DNA of 64,000 bases from Cryptomeria japonica (taxonomy: Eukaryota > Streptophyta > Pinopsida > Cupressales > Cupressaceae): assembly GCF_030272615.1 (NCBI RefSeq), contig NC_081410.1, positions 128,331,640 to 128,395,639 on the forward strand. The letters are read 5' to 3'. The position numbers and the translations under genes are program-made. Positions 11,360-24,348 of the stretch are shown here, in pieces. Below the pieces are notes generated by a model that was not told the origin of the DNA, ran no database searches, and was given only the letters and a program-made list of their open reading frames with translations. Within the stretch, counting starts at the first letter, position 1. Each line of letters opens with the position of its first letter.

Positions 11360-11770
11360 GAAATGGACTGTGCTAGCAAATAATCAACTCAAGTTAAATT
11401 TTGATTGTGTTGCAAAAGGGAACCCTGGTAAATCAGGGATAGGATACATTATTAGAAACAATAAGGGGGATTGTATCAGAGCTATAGAAATGAGCATTGG
11501 TTAGGCTTCGAATAATGAGGCCAAACTAATGGCATTTTTGAAGGGGCTAGATTTACTCTTAGAATTACAGTTAAAAGAAATTGAAGTTGAAGGAGATTCC
11601 TAGTTGAGCATAAAAGCTGTTAGCAAAGGTTACATCCATAATTAGAAGTTGAAATCTCCAATGTCTTAAATTAATAGTAAAATTGAGGAGTTTAGTAGTA
11701 TCCATATTTCCCATGTCTATAGAGAAGCTAAAAAAGTTGCATATTTTCTTGCCATCGTGGTACTAAAATG
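11360..11770 (+). pseudogene. LINE RNase H domain, broken
   Basis: Reads LNFDCVAKGNPGKSGIGYI (first Asp), SNNEAKLMAFLKGLDLL (Glu), EVEGDS (Asp) and ISHVYREAKKVAYFLA, where the usual final Asp (VADxLA) is Tyr. Internal stop codons at several points show decay. It follows the zinc-binding domain in the correct order, as part of the same LINE. Confidence 0.8.
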
Positions 11771-11844
11771 TTGGATGGAGAAATCAAAATTGGAAATGAG
11801 GATAGTTGGCTAGAGCTCAAAAAGGTAACATACAAAGATAAGGA

Positions 11845-11926
11845 CTTCATTTCCCCTATTCCTAGGGACGAAATTGGGTAAGTATCTTCATTTCCCCTAT
11901 TCCTAGGGACAAAATTGGGTAAGTAT
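11845..11926. repeat. 41-bp tandem duplication in the LINE
   Basis: Two adjacent 41-bp copies (11845-11885 and 11886-11926) begin CTTCATTTCCCC and contain CCTAGGGAC. They differ at one position by eye. It lies just downstream of the RNase H remnant. Confidence 0.85.
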
Positions 11927-12946
11927 TTGAAATTATTGTTTGAAGGTTGGCAAACACTCGTGGCATATGTCCAGTTAAGCCTAGGGAAAGCAATGTTATG
12001 AGTGTCTCTAAATTGATAAGACCTGAGTATGAAAATATAGAAGAGAATGATTCAAAATTTATTTCAATGATGGTAGATCAATTTCACTTCTTGCCAAAGG
12101 TAGAGGAAAATAAGGTTTCATGCTTCCTTTGAAATTCATTATCTTCTCGGACACTTCAGTAGCCATAAGTGACACAAACAAGATTTGGGAAAGGAAAATA
12201 TAGGAGAAAATTTTAGGGTAAGATTGCATATCTAACTATCTCAGGAAAACAAGATTCTTTAACAAATTTTTTCTATTAGGGACGACACCATACTAGCTAT
12301 ATAACTATTTCTCTCCCCCATTGTTTATCTGCATGAAGAAATATGGAAAATTCTTTTGGTGTTAAAAAACATTGTGCTACGCAGAGGGAGGTTCAAGAGG
12401 TCCTTGAGGAGTAGATTGCCTGTTTGTTCCAAATGGGAAATGATGACAAAATAATGATAATAATCAAAATTTTGGGAGCTGATTTTTGGGCGAATGACCA
12501 TGTTCATGACGACACCATTTATGAATGCCTATTCGATCCTATTATTCAGATCCTGGGCTATGACATTAGTGCCTATGGTATTGTTGATCAAACTATTCAC
12601 GAGAAAAATGTAGAAGGTGTCAAGGTTGCATTGGGTGCTCTTGAGCTAGTGCCAAAATTAGTAATCATGTTGGGATACTTTGACCTAAATGCAAAAAAGA
12701 AGACCAAGATGAACAAATCCTGTAAACTCTTCAAATATGGAGTAGGCTAGAAATATAAGCTAGATGAGTTAGAGGCCTTCATGAATGATAATGTGGATTT
12801 TCTTTTGATAGAAATTGTTGAAAGGTTGAAATAAATTGGAATGGGGATAGGGTATCTGTACCACTAAAATTCCCCTCAGGCTATGTAATCTCTTTTCTGA
12901 TATTAATATAATGGGAGCTGCCCCCTATTGGAAATACTTACCTATT
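11927..12946 (+). other. LINE 3' region with unrecognised open stretches
   Basis: Between RNase H and the A9 tail lie about 1 kb with open stretches 11947-12132 and 12424-12750. The second has a hydrophobic core pattern (DDKIMIIIKILGADFW...) and a lysine-rich end (NAKKKTKMNK). No family is recognised. It may be a C-terminal extension or third ORF of this LINE lineage; the antisense LINE at 7225-9043 also has over 1 kb after its RNase H, but the two do not look alike. Confidence 0.35.
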
Positions 12947-12955
12947 AAAAAAAAA

Positions 12956-14270
12956 CAATCCCAATGATAGCACGAAATCAAAGCATCAACTTTCTCAAGC
13001 CAAGCCATGGCGCTTTGAGAAACCAATCCATGATTCCTTGAGTAGCTATATTAGACTCTAACATGAAGTTTTCAGTGCCATAAATAACAAGCTTATAATA
13101 CTTCTCTTCCATAAAGACATCTAGAGTTTGTTCCTAAATTCCTTTTGTTGTTTCTTAATTCTTATTTTATATGTACTTGAGAAAATGTAATGCGTGTTGA
13201 TTCACCTATAGTACAAATGAAATACTTGTGATGGAACCTACTTGTAGGGGTAGCTATGGATAATTTTTAAATTTATTTTTGATTAAAGGGTCAAATAGGT
13301 TTTGAGGGGACCCAAAACCCTCTAAATTAGTGAGAATCTAAAACCCATAAACAAAGTGCTGCAAAAAAATACAACAAAGACTAACAACAACCAACCAACA
13401 ACCATACATCAATAACTAGGCATCAAAGATTTGGCTGAAACATCCATAAGGCGTAAGCCATTCAACAAGAGACCTTAGACGTACAAAGACAAAGGGTTTT
13501 GCTAGGCTCCCATAACTTGAAACATGGGTTTTACAAGGTTCCCATAATATGTGGCAAACAAGAAAAGCATAAAGAAGAATAACCTTTTAATCTTCACTTT
13601 CCTTTAATTTAGAAGCATGAAACCTATAGTTTTCCCAAGTTCCAACTCTAAAGGAGTAGCAGGAGCAAAACAAAAGGCACTGATAGGACAAAGGGTAGCT
13701 ACAACCCCCTTACCGCAAATCACAACTTCTCCTATCTCAACCTCAAAAGGAAATAAATCCACCTCTATAGGAAGAGTGGAAGAAGAACCAACACCCAATT
13801 GTAGGACATCAAAATAACCTGCCAACCCTTTCTCCACCTCAATAGGAGAAAAAATGGTGATATATAAGAACAACGAGGGAACCTCCTTACAACATCTTCA
13901 AAAGAAAAGAGCAAGGTAATTTTAAAATTATATATAATAAAACTTAACAAAAATACTAACAATTTGGTTGGTTATCATGCATATCTAGGTGTTATTTGTT
14001 TCACTTCTCTTTGCCTCTAATTGAAACAATATAAAATTTTTTGATTTCGATTTGGTTGATTTGGGGATGTCACTATGTATGGGACAACTTCATTTTTAAT
14101 TCTAGGATAATGAAGGTTTAATCTACTGATATTAGATGGGAAGCAATGAGATGGAGAAGAAAGCAGAGGATTATGACAATGCCAAGACTGTGGCCCCTAA
14201 ATAGAAGATTGCATGTTCCAACTTGCACAACTATTTTAATTTATAATTTTTTTTATCTAATTCTGTTAAT
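12956..14270. other. No gene recognised
   Basis: AT-rich sequence between the LINE tail and the Tekay-like LTR. Open stretches around 13604-13962 are short and on both strands. Nothing here could be assigned to a family. Confidence 0.5.
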
Positions 14271-14495
14271 TATAATGTCCGCCAAAATACCCTAGAGAAA
14301 ATACCTAATCTAACTAACAAATAGAGCTAAACTTTTTTTAAAACATCTACTAATGCAACATAAATAACTATCATTACTCAATATCATAGATTAACATCTA
14401 CATGTATGCATCGAACATCATGAACATAACCATATTCATAGCATCATACAATGCAAGCTGAAATAACAACATATAAAATTATCTCTTATTGCTTA

Positions 14496-15919
14496 TGTAG
14501 ACACCTAAAAATGTCTCATTGATCATGTGCTAATTATTCCTCTAATTGATTAAATAATTCTTTAATTCTTTAATTAAGTTAATTAGTCTTATTTTTCTAA
14601 TTTCATATTTCCTCATCATCTTACTAATTATTCTATTTCTTGTTCTATCATCATTTAATCATTTAACCAATTTTTGATGTTAATTAAATATTTATTATTT
14701 AATTAATTCTGATTAATTCCCTAATTTAAATAATCTTTATTATTTAAATAAATTCAATTTCAATTTCTATCTCTCTGATCAACTAATCATTCAACCCTCT
14801 TCTAAATATTAATTAAATATTTATTATTTAATTAATTATGATTTAATCCTTTAAATTAAACAGTCTTTATTATTTAATTAAATTCCATTTCTAAATAATT
14901 AAATACTTTCTTTAAATTATTTAATTAACTAATTATTTCTTTTAATTTCATTAATTCTTCCATTTCCAAATAATTAAATAGTTTCTTTAAATTATTTAAT
15001 TAACTAATTTTTTCTTTTAATTTCATTAATTCTTCCATTTCTAAATAATTAAATAGTTTCTTTAAATTATTTAATTAACTAATTAATTCTTCAATTCCAA
15101 ATCCCCAAATTTTAATTTCATTTAATTTTATTAATTCTTTTAATTTCATTTAATTTCACATTCTTCTAATTTCTTCCAAATTCAAATATATGTGTATGAT
15201 TTCAAAAATCAAATTGAAAATCAAAAATCAAATTGAAAATCAAAGTCAAATTCTAAATATATTCAAATACTAAATTGAATTAAATTGAATTATTTGAATT
15301 AAAATCTCATGCAAAGATTAAATTCAAAATCTAAGTCAAAGTGCAAGCACATGCTAAATTAATTAATTAATTAAATCATTTATCTCTCCAGTCTCTATTT
15401 CCATCTTCTAGTTCTCTTAGGTCATCTTCTTTATTTCCTCCAATCATTCTTTTTTCTTCCTTCAGTTAGCTTTTTCTCAATCAGTTAACTCAATTAATCT
15501 ATTCAATCTATTCTGTTTCACCTCCAAGTCATTAGTTCAACTATCAATCAACATGTGAGCTCACTTGAGTTCTACCTCTTGATCAATCTATTCCACCTTT
15601 CAATCAATCTTCTCCAAAAATCTATAAATTGAGCATTCCATCTCCATTATCAACAATCACAAACTTTGAATCTTTGTGTCACTTGCAGGTTACCAGCGCA
15701 ATATCTGAGAGCCATCATACCACAGAGAAGAGAAGAGCAATGGAAGTTATACACAACCACGAAATAGGGAGTTTTTAATTGATTTGATTTATAAACCCTG
15801 TTTTGATGTTATTGTGTTATTTCATTGTTCGTTTGTTAGAATTCTTTCATTAGATAGGGATTCATGATTTCCCTTTGATTCTAATTGATATTTTATAAGA
15901 CGATTTTTACATGCACACA
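14496..15919 (+). mobile_element. Solo LTR (TGTAGACACC family) in the Tekay-like left LTR
   Basis: Starts TGTAGACACC, ends GCACACA, 1424 bp. Flanking 5-mers are GCTTA (14491-14495) and ACTTA (15920-15924), a target duplication with one change. The partner LTR shows the empty site (ATTGCTTACAGTC near 24260). A TATAAA at 15623-15628 indicates plus orientation. No internal region or second LTR: a recombined solo LTR. Confidence 0.88.
14893..15117. repeat. 75-bp tandem repeat, three copies
   Basis: Units begin AAATAATTAAATA at 14893, 14968 and 15043, each followed by TTTAAATTATTTAATTAAC. The period is 75 bp. It lies in the U3 part of the solo LTR at 14496-15919. Confidence 0.8.
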
Positions 15920-18900
15920 ACTTACATTCATCTATTCATTCATTCTCTAGGGTATCTAAATATCACTACTTAAACAATTCGAACACATAAACACATCTAC
16001 ATCTAACGTATTATATACACATAGTACAATAATTTCTAGTCAATTACTTTCTTATTAACCATGAGAATTACTAACATCATATTCATATTAAAAAATGTTT
16101 CACTATCCTTTTGGTTCATTTTCACACCAAAACCTAAATCATTTCATTCTTTAATTATAGATCTAACTAACCATATTATACAAAAGACTAGATCATTTCC
16201 TTAGGAATCACATTACATCTCATCAAGATAAATATATACATAACCATATGCAAAGTCTACATAGCAAGTACTAGTTTCCTCTCCACATAAGATTACTTAT
16301 AACAAGATTATCTCATAACACCATTCCCTACAATAAACATACACACGGCTAACCATTTCTAATCTTATTCCAATATAGATCCCAATCTCTTTTCTACAAA
16401 ACTAACATTCTTACAACATGAACCATACAATGAATATAACATCTTATTCCATTAAAAGAACATAGTTTCAACTATTACATCATCATGTCCTATTACATAA
16501 GATTATAAGGTACAAGAGTACATAATCTCTTTCACATCTATATATCATCATGATACAATATACTATCTCAAATATATAGAAATCAGCTCCACAACTATCC
16601 ACATAGTGAAGAATCATAAAATCCATATCCATGCATGCAACCATCCAATGAAGACCATCCCAATGGAAGAAGGAATCAAACCATGCGACCATGTGGAACC
16701 AAAAAGGAACCACCCCCTATGCTAGGAGATGACATGGGGTTCCAACTTACACTCAAGACCTAGGATAACACTTAACAACCAAGGGACACAACATGACTCC
16801 CACAAAGACAACAATCAAGAATACAATAACCAAAACACATTAAAAAGGCTAATCATAAATCAATAAACTCCAAGAGGCATAATAAAAAATCAAGGCATAA
16901 GGATAATGGAAACATGTAGGGAAGAGTGTCATCACATGCTAGCCTCATGCAGAATCCGTCTCAACCTTTGAGCTAAACAAGGGAGATCGGTTTACTGCAC
17001 CAACAATCTTCCCAATCTTAAATCCTAAAACAACCTCCCTGAGATTCTCCATTGGGGAACAAACTCAAATTAATTATCTTGACTAAGTGAATCCTAATTA
17101 CCCAAACCACAAATCAATTTACTACAATTATCACTTGAAATTACAAAGGAAAAATCTTCACGTGGTTCATTGGTTGGTCTAGACCCTAGCAGTCTATTGC
17201 TCATGACCCTAGTCCACACATGCAAGAGTCCACTCTCCCTAATAATGGACCAAGACCTTAGGGTGATACATAAACCACAAAGAACATCACAACAACACCA
17301 TGAAGGTTCTCTAAAGACATAAATACAATCACAACATCACTGATACAAACTGAAGCATAATATGATCATACACCCATATGCAAACAAGAGCCTTCACCAA
17401 ATCAATACAAAAATGGACTAAGGAAAATACATGGGATAAAAAAGGTAATCCAAAAGCAATACCAATCCTCAACAGTGAGGCATAAACATCCTTATGGAGT
17501 TGTCAAAATATATCCCTCAACAAAAAGGCTTTCATCCTCTTGCTAGAGATAAGCATCATATATGCACAAAACTCAATGGTAAGGAACAAATCATCCTACT
17601 AGATTAAAAAAAAACCATGAAAGGATCAATATCAAATCAAACCAACTCTAAGAACATCAACAGTAAGCACAGAAGCGTCTGGTACAAACCCCATATCCAA
17701 AAAAATGACCAAATTGAGAAAATACTGACAAAACTGACAAATAGGGCATATTAGTGCATAAAAGGACTAGTCTGGCATAACCATATGCTAGATTAGTGCA
17801 TTTGGGGCAAACATTAGCGCATCGATGGAAAAATTGAGCACATTCTATTCGGAGAGTAAAAATGACATAAACAAAAGGTATAAAGTGATGGTCACGCTCA
17901 ATCTTGCATATAGGCTCATAAAATGATCACATAACACTCCCAGAAGGTGCGGGAGGACAATATAAGGTTTAAAAAACACAAAAATATAAAAATAAGATCA
18001 CACATATAGGATTTGACATCAATTCTCTGCATCTCATTCACAAAACCAATCACAAACTGCACATAATTATTCCATACTCACACAACAACTCAGGGAGATG
18101 TAAAAGAAAATAATGAGGTATAAAATAACAATGCAAAGGAATTATAAAGGCCAAAAAGACCACAAGTAAGGGGAAACTAAAATTCATAAACAAATATTGT
18201 AGACATATATACTCCCGATAACACTCTATTTCTAGAATTGCCTTCCTGAATTACCAATAACACTCACATACATATTTATATTTGCATTAATAATTTCCCT
18301 AGCCCAAGAATGAAATCTTAAAGCACTAAATCTTCCCCACAAATAAGATTTGAACAAACACATTGCAAACAATCTTTTTTAGATTAGAATGCAGAGGGAG
18401 AAACCAAAAATCCAACCTAGAAATCGTAACCAAGCAAGAAATCAGCTTGATGAAGAGAAAATAAAATCCCAGAAATGCAGCCACACAATCTTCAGATTCA
18501 ATCAACAAATCTTCAACAATCCAAACTTCAATCAAGAATCAAAACCTTCAGTCAAAATTTGTAGAGATGCGAACCATGACAATGCATGACAAAAACCAAT
18601 AAATAGAAAAATTAATCAAAAACAATAGGAATATATCGGCCAATCAAAATATTCTATAAAACTATATATTATACCTACAATACATAATATTGAGGCAAAT
18701 AATATTTAACAATATTATTTACTTACCTCCCCACAACTCAGCCAATAGGGTAAAAGGGTAGGTAGGTTAAACAATATGTCGATATACCATATACTAGCAA
18801 AGGTTAACATATTTAATAATAATAATGAAACCCCCAATAAATAATTATATAAATAAATTAAATAGATTAAATCCAAATATAAATAAAATCCAATCAAATA

Positions 18901-19785
18901 TAAAATCAAACTAACATAAACAATAAATAATTAATAAATAACGGATAAGCAATAAATCAATAAAATAAATAAATCAAACCCAATAAACATTAATCAAGCA
19001 ATATAGATAAATATAAATAATTATCCAAATAATAAGTAAATAATCAAACTATGAAATAAATCAAGTATAGTATTAATACTATATTAATCAAATATTAATT
19101 AAATATTAATCACATACTCACAAAACCTCAAGCAACCTGACATAGGGCCGAACATCAACAAAAGACTCTAACCACCAACTTGTTCCAAGACATAGACTGA
19201 CAAGGTAGACAACTTAAGCCTAGATTATGAAGAGGGAAACACATGCCATCTCCAACAACTTGCCATTGCGATAAAGAAACACTCAGACCTGTGAGACCAA
19301 GTGACGTCAATGCAATCTATTACCTACAATCTTGCATCCACCACTAAACGTGATACAACACATATACATCATAAATGGTCAAGTGATAGAGAATCACAAT
19401 GTCATATCATTCTCAGAATGTGTGGTATGTAATCGTCCCTATAGTGAAGACACTGGAAGAGAATCATAATCATCATAGCATCAACTCAGTCATCATAATC
19501 ACAGAGTAGGATTAGCGTAATCATAATGTCATCAAACCCATAAGTAATATGATCCATCGTTATTTAATGAGCACATATAAACCATCAAATATAGGTCCAT
19601 CATCAATATAGTCTAAGGTGTATGAAACATCCACATAAGTCATCAAATAGCATATGTCCACATAAGGTATCTAGAATCATCAATATAGAAATAGAGTCAA
19701 AACCATGAATCAAAACATCATATAAGAATCCATATATGTCTATCGATGCATAAAACAAAATGTGAGTTTAGGAGGGACACTATAT

Positions 19786-20823
19786 CCTCCCCCCTTTTCC
19801 TAGGCTTAATAGTGGAAGCCTGAGAACAAATAGGGGTAAAGATCTCTCATCCACACAACATCCTCCCAAGTCGCTGATGAATCATCACTTAGGTCACATT
19901 GGACCCTTACCCACTCTATGTCTTGACCCTTGAGGGTTAGCCCTTGACACAGAGGAATACACACAGGATCCAGAGAAAGCTGTCCGTCCTCTACCTACAA
20001 TACATTCCAATCCAAAACATGTGATACATCAGGATGTTAAGGTCTCAAAAAAAACACATGAAACACATCATGGATACAAGACAAGTTGGGTGGCAAGGCA
20101 AGGCAATACGCTACAGGTACAATCCTTTGTAAAATCTTAAATGGTCCAATAAATTAAGGCGCCAACTTAAAGCCTTTTCCATAACGGATAGGACTCTTTC
20201 GCAGATGCACTCTCAAAAACACCTTGTCTCCCATCGAAAAATTGCCTATCCAGGTGATGAACATTTGCATATTTCTTCATCCTATCTTGTGTTGCTATCA
20301 AATGGTCTCTAATATGTGCTACATGCTGCTCCATGTCCTGCAACATCCTTGAATGAAGAAGCACTCTGTCCTCAGAACGATCCCAACTCAAGGGTGTCTG
20401 ACATGGTCGACCATACAATGTATGAAAAGGGGACATGCCAATCAAGCTATGATAGCCATTATTATAGGCAAACTCCACCAAATGAATAATATACTCCCAT
20501 CTAGACTATTGATCAATGACATACATCCACAACATATCCTCCAACACCTGATTAACCCTCTCAGTTTGACCATCTGTCTCGGGATGGTACACTGAATTAA
20601 ATTTCAACTAAGCTCCTAAACCATGCTAAAGGGAAGTCCATTATGCTAAAGTGAACAATGAATCATGATATGATGTAATCCATCGAGGGATATTGCTCCT
20701 CAAATCTACAGTGAGAGTCATCATTGAAACCTCATGTCTCTTGTGACTCAAAGCATCTGCTACCACATTCTCCTTGCTCTGAATGTATCTCACCTCAAAA
20801 TCATACTCACACAAGAACTCCAT
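19786..20823 (-). mobile_element. Tekay-like polypurine tract, integrase end and RNase H end
   Basis: Part of the 14271-38958 fossil. In minus-strand sense: RNase H end with YIQSKENVVADALS, integrase core end (FAYNNGYHSLIGMSPFHTLYGR) and the following C-terminal region in 20167-20481, then the GGAAAAGGGGGGAGG tract at 19786-19800 next to the 3' LTR. Broken. Confidence 0.75.
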
Positions 20824-21028
20824 CCAACATCGCTACCTAGCATTCAAGTTCAGCTGCGTGAAAATGTACTATAAAATACGATGGTTGTTGTGCAAATCAA
20901 ACCGATTCCCAAGAACGAAATGTCTCCATCTAACCAAAGCATGCACAACTTCCACTAACTCTAAAACATGAGTAGGGTAATTCAACTCATGATCTTTGAG
21001 CTTACGTGACTCATATGCTATCACTTTA

Positions 21029-23875
21029 CTATCCTATATCAGAGCTGCTCCAAGAACCTCCAAAGACGCATCTGTGCACACCACAAAACCACCCAAAGGA
21101 GTTGGCACTGGTAGAATAGTTGCACTCATCAGACACTCCTTGAGGATCTGAAAAGCTATCTTGCACTGATTTGACCATACAAACTTCTTCCCTTTCCTTT
21201 GAAGAGAAGTGATAGGATGAGAAATCCTCGAGAAATCCTAAAAAAAATGTGATAATAACTTGCAAGACCCATGAAACTACGAACCTCACCCACATTAGTG
21301 GGTGCTGGCCAATCCATAATAGACTGGATCTTAGAGGGATCCACTGTGTTACCCTCTCTTGATATGAATCTAAAATATGTCTAGAAGAACTCGCACTTCG
21401 CCAAATTGGTGTACAACTGATTCTTCCAAAGGCATTGCAAAACCTGTCTCATATGCTCCTCATGCTCCTCTAATGATCTCAAATAAACTGATATATCATC
21501 CAAGAATACAAGCACAAACTTATCGGGATACGTCCTGAAAACTCCAATCATCAAGCTCATAAAAACTGATGGAGCATTAGTGAGACCAAAAGGTACCACT
21601 TTAAACTTGTAATGTCCATATCTAGTGTGGAACGCTATATGATGAATATTTGCCTCATGAATCCTCAACTGGTGATATTCAGACTTAAGGTCTATCTTGG
21701 AGAAGATATTTGCATCCTTTATCTGATCAAACATGTCATCAATCCTCAACAAAGGATATCAGTTCTCCACCATCACCTTATTTAGCCGTCTATAATCAAT
21801 ACACAACATAAGATCCATCTTTCGTCTTCATAAACAAGATAGGCACACCCCATGGAGAGACACTGGGGTGAATGAATCCTTTAGCCAACAAATCCTCCAA
21901 CTACAATCTCAACTCAACTTCTGAGTAGTCATCTGACAAGGAGCCTTAGATATAGGCTCTGCACCTGGAACCAAATCTATTTGAAAATCAATGTCACACT
22001 TCGACAGTATACCCGAAATCTTGCTAGGGAAAACATCCAAAAACTCCTGGAGGATGGGATAACAATGAAAGAGATCATTACAATTCTCTCCCTCATCCAA
22101 GTCATTCATCCTCACTATAAACAACTAAAAACCTTGCGGCACACATCTATTCAACTATATAGCGGAAATCATGCGAAGAGAAATAGGTCGTTGCACACCC
22201 ACAATCTCCACATTCTTTCCACTATCATCGAGACGCTGCACTCTCTTGCCACATCAATCGATACTAGCCCAATGAGCCTCAAGCCAATTGATGCCTAGCA
22301 CAACACCATAGGAACCCAAAGAGAGAACACGAAGATCCACTGAGGTGGTACAAACTCCCAAATCCAACACACAAATGTGCTCAAAGGAATCAACTGCCAC
22401 CTTGGACCCCGTAGCCAACTCAACCTGCTACCTATCACCTTTCTTTGCCACAACAAGCCCACATCGCTCTACTACTAAAGGAGAAATGAAATAATCTGAA
22501 GCACCTAAATCAAAAATCAATGAGCAAGAGATACCAGATATCTCACTTGTAGTCTCAACAATTGTAGCCCGTTTCTTAGCCTAACGGTTATCAACTGCTG
22601 TAAATACACAATGGGATCTCCCTACATCACCTATTGTAGGCTCATAAATAGCTGGTCTTTGAACAAACATCTATGTGGATCTCTGAGGCAATGAGCTACA
22701 AAGTGACCCTATTGTCCACAAGTGAAGCAACTCCCTCTACTAAATCCTTGGGTAGCTGAAGGTGCACTGGATTGCTAAACACTACCTCTACTAGGCTGCT
22801 GCTGAGAACTTTGAGTTGGCTGGGAAGGATATGAATTATTATCACGTTGCCTACTATGATCTCTATCTAGCTGTGATCTAGCACCATGAGAAAAACCTTG
22901 ACTCCATGCAAACTTCTTCCAAGACCGCTATCTATTGTTAAAAGTCGAAGGATGACTCCTAGCACGTCCTGAAACCTGTGACTGAGCACCTCTCACAACT
23001 GATCCTAAGGTCGAAGCACTAATAGTATTCACTCCTAGTGTGCCTCCCAATGCCAAAGACAAATTCTCCTCCATTAGATGTGCCTTCTCCATCACTACCT
23101 CCATGGACTTGGGCTCAAAACCCGAACACCACCACTGATGCAGTCATTAAGACCTATAACAAAATGTTGCACAAGCATCACATCATCCTCTGCTATCCCA
23201 ACATACTGCTTAAGTTCAAAGAACTTATGCTCATACTGATCAATTGTCATGTTTTGCTACCTCAAATAATGGAAATCATCAGCCCTACGTTGTCTCCAAA
23301 GGTCTGACAAGAAATGGGCATGGAAATGCTCGAGGAACAACTCCCAAGAAAATGTTGCAAGGTCCAAATAAAGCTTCTGCTCCTCCATACGCCACCAAGT
23401 AGAAGAAAAATCCCAAAGATGCATAATCGCACACCTAGCCTTGGTGTTACTTCCATATGAATGCATAGAAAAACATCTACCCAAACCCAATAACCAAGTC
23501 TCTTCTTGCAAGACACTACCAGAACCATTGAAAGTAGGGGGGCGGGATCTCAAGTGGTCTCTCATATGACTAGGTAAAAATGCATCCTAATCCACAACAA
23601 CATCTATTCTCCTATGAGGCAAACATGATCGCTCTCTCTCCTGACGACTTGAATGATGAGACTCCTCCTATTGATTCTCCTCCTGTCTCGGTCCTAAGCA
23701 ACCAAGAAGATCCTGAAGAACATTAACCATCTGTGGAATCACATCACCACCTTGTTGCTCCTACTCATACTCCTCATAGTGTGACTCTTCAAAAACCTTA
23801 GGATGAGGATTCCATTGAGTACCCATACGACCACCATGGCCATGACCTCTACCTCTAGCAAGCATCTTGTCTAAC
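21029..23875 (-). mobile_element. Tekay-like gag, protease, RT and RNase H remnants
   Basis: Gag begins near 23866 with a Gly/Arg/His-rich stretch and continues through 23257-23565 (LWDFSSTWWRMEEQK block). A zinc-knuckle-like CFTCG...GHF...HC lies near 22690-22740, a retropepsin-like SDYFISPLVVERCGL near 22470, then RT ([32 protein letters not shown]) in 21381-21752 and RNase H after it. The order is the normal gypsy one. Broken. Confidence 0.78.
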
Positions 23876-24019
23876 CAAGACACAAAAGAAACTATAAGTT
23901 ACAAGCGAGGGAAACAAAAGCAAGAAAATAACAAGTAGGAATAAACTGCCAGACTACCCCGTGCTAGTGCTAATACACACAATGGGCTCATGTGAAACCA
24001 GAGTACCTAGTGTATGAAC

Positions 24020-24037
24020 ATGGGCTTTGATACCATA
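24020..24037 (-). other. Primer-binding site of the Tekay-like element
   Basis: In minus-strand sense the LTR ends CATTACA at 24038 and is followed by TATGGTATCAAAGCCCAT. The TGGTATCA-AGC core matches the initiator-methionine tRNA 3' end that many plant LTR elements use (one base off the usual GAGC). Confidence 0.8.
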
Positions 24038-24348
24038 TGTAATGCCTGCCAAAATACCCTAGAGAAAATAACTAATCTAACTAACAAATAGAGCTATTTT
24101 TTTTAAAACATCTACTAATGCAACATAAATAAATATCATTACTCAAGATCATAGATTAACATCTACATGTATGCATTGAACATCATGAATATAACTATAT
24201 TCATAGCATCATATAACACAAGTGAAAATAAAAACATAGAAACTTATCTCTTATTGCTTACAGTCATCTATTCATTCATTCCCTAGGGTATCTCAACGTC
24301 GGTACTTAAACAATTATAACACATAAACACATCTCCATCTAACATATC

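Larger units (their letters stand above)
6010..12955 (+). mobile_element. L1-like LINE (non-LTR retrotransposon), decayed and twice interrupted
   Basis: In order on the plus strand: endonuclease (6010-6900), a short RT thumb-like piece (6957-7215), RT-downstream sequence (9053-9400), zinc-binding domain (10767-11012), RNase H (11360-11770), a further about 1.1 kb of unrecognised sequence, a 3' end reading AATATAATGGGAGCTGCC and an A9 tail at 12947-12955. An antisense LINE sits at 7225-9043 and an LTR at 9448-10709. The RT core with its YADD-type catalytic box is absent: sequence jumps from the endonuclease-RT linker (about 6945) to the thumb-like APIYVMSCFC stretch (about 6957). ORF1 is not recognised. 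Several stops and frame changes show that it is dead. Confidence 0.85.
14271..19779 (-). mobile_element. Left (3') LTR of the Tekay-like element
   Basis: In plus-strand sense the LTR opens TATAATGTCCGCC (TGTAATGCCTGCC in the partner) and ends GGAGGGACA at 19779, next to the polypurine tract. Without the nested solo LTR it is about 4.1 kb, unusually long. It matches 24038-24348, 31779-32049 and 36764-38958 in order. Many small antisense open frames in it are not genes. Confidence 0.85.

Noticed and set aside
16483-18909. Small minus-strand frames as genes
   Set aside because: They lie inside the Tekay-like LTR, are not preserved in the partner LTR reading, and have no domain.
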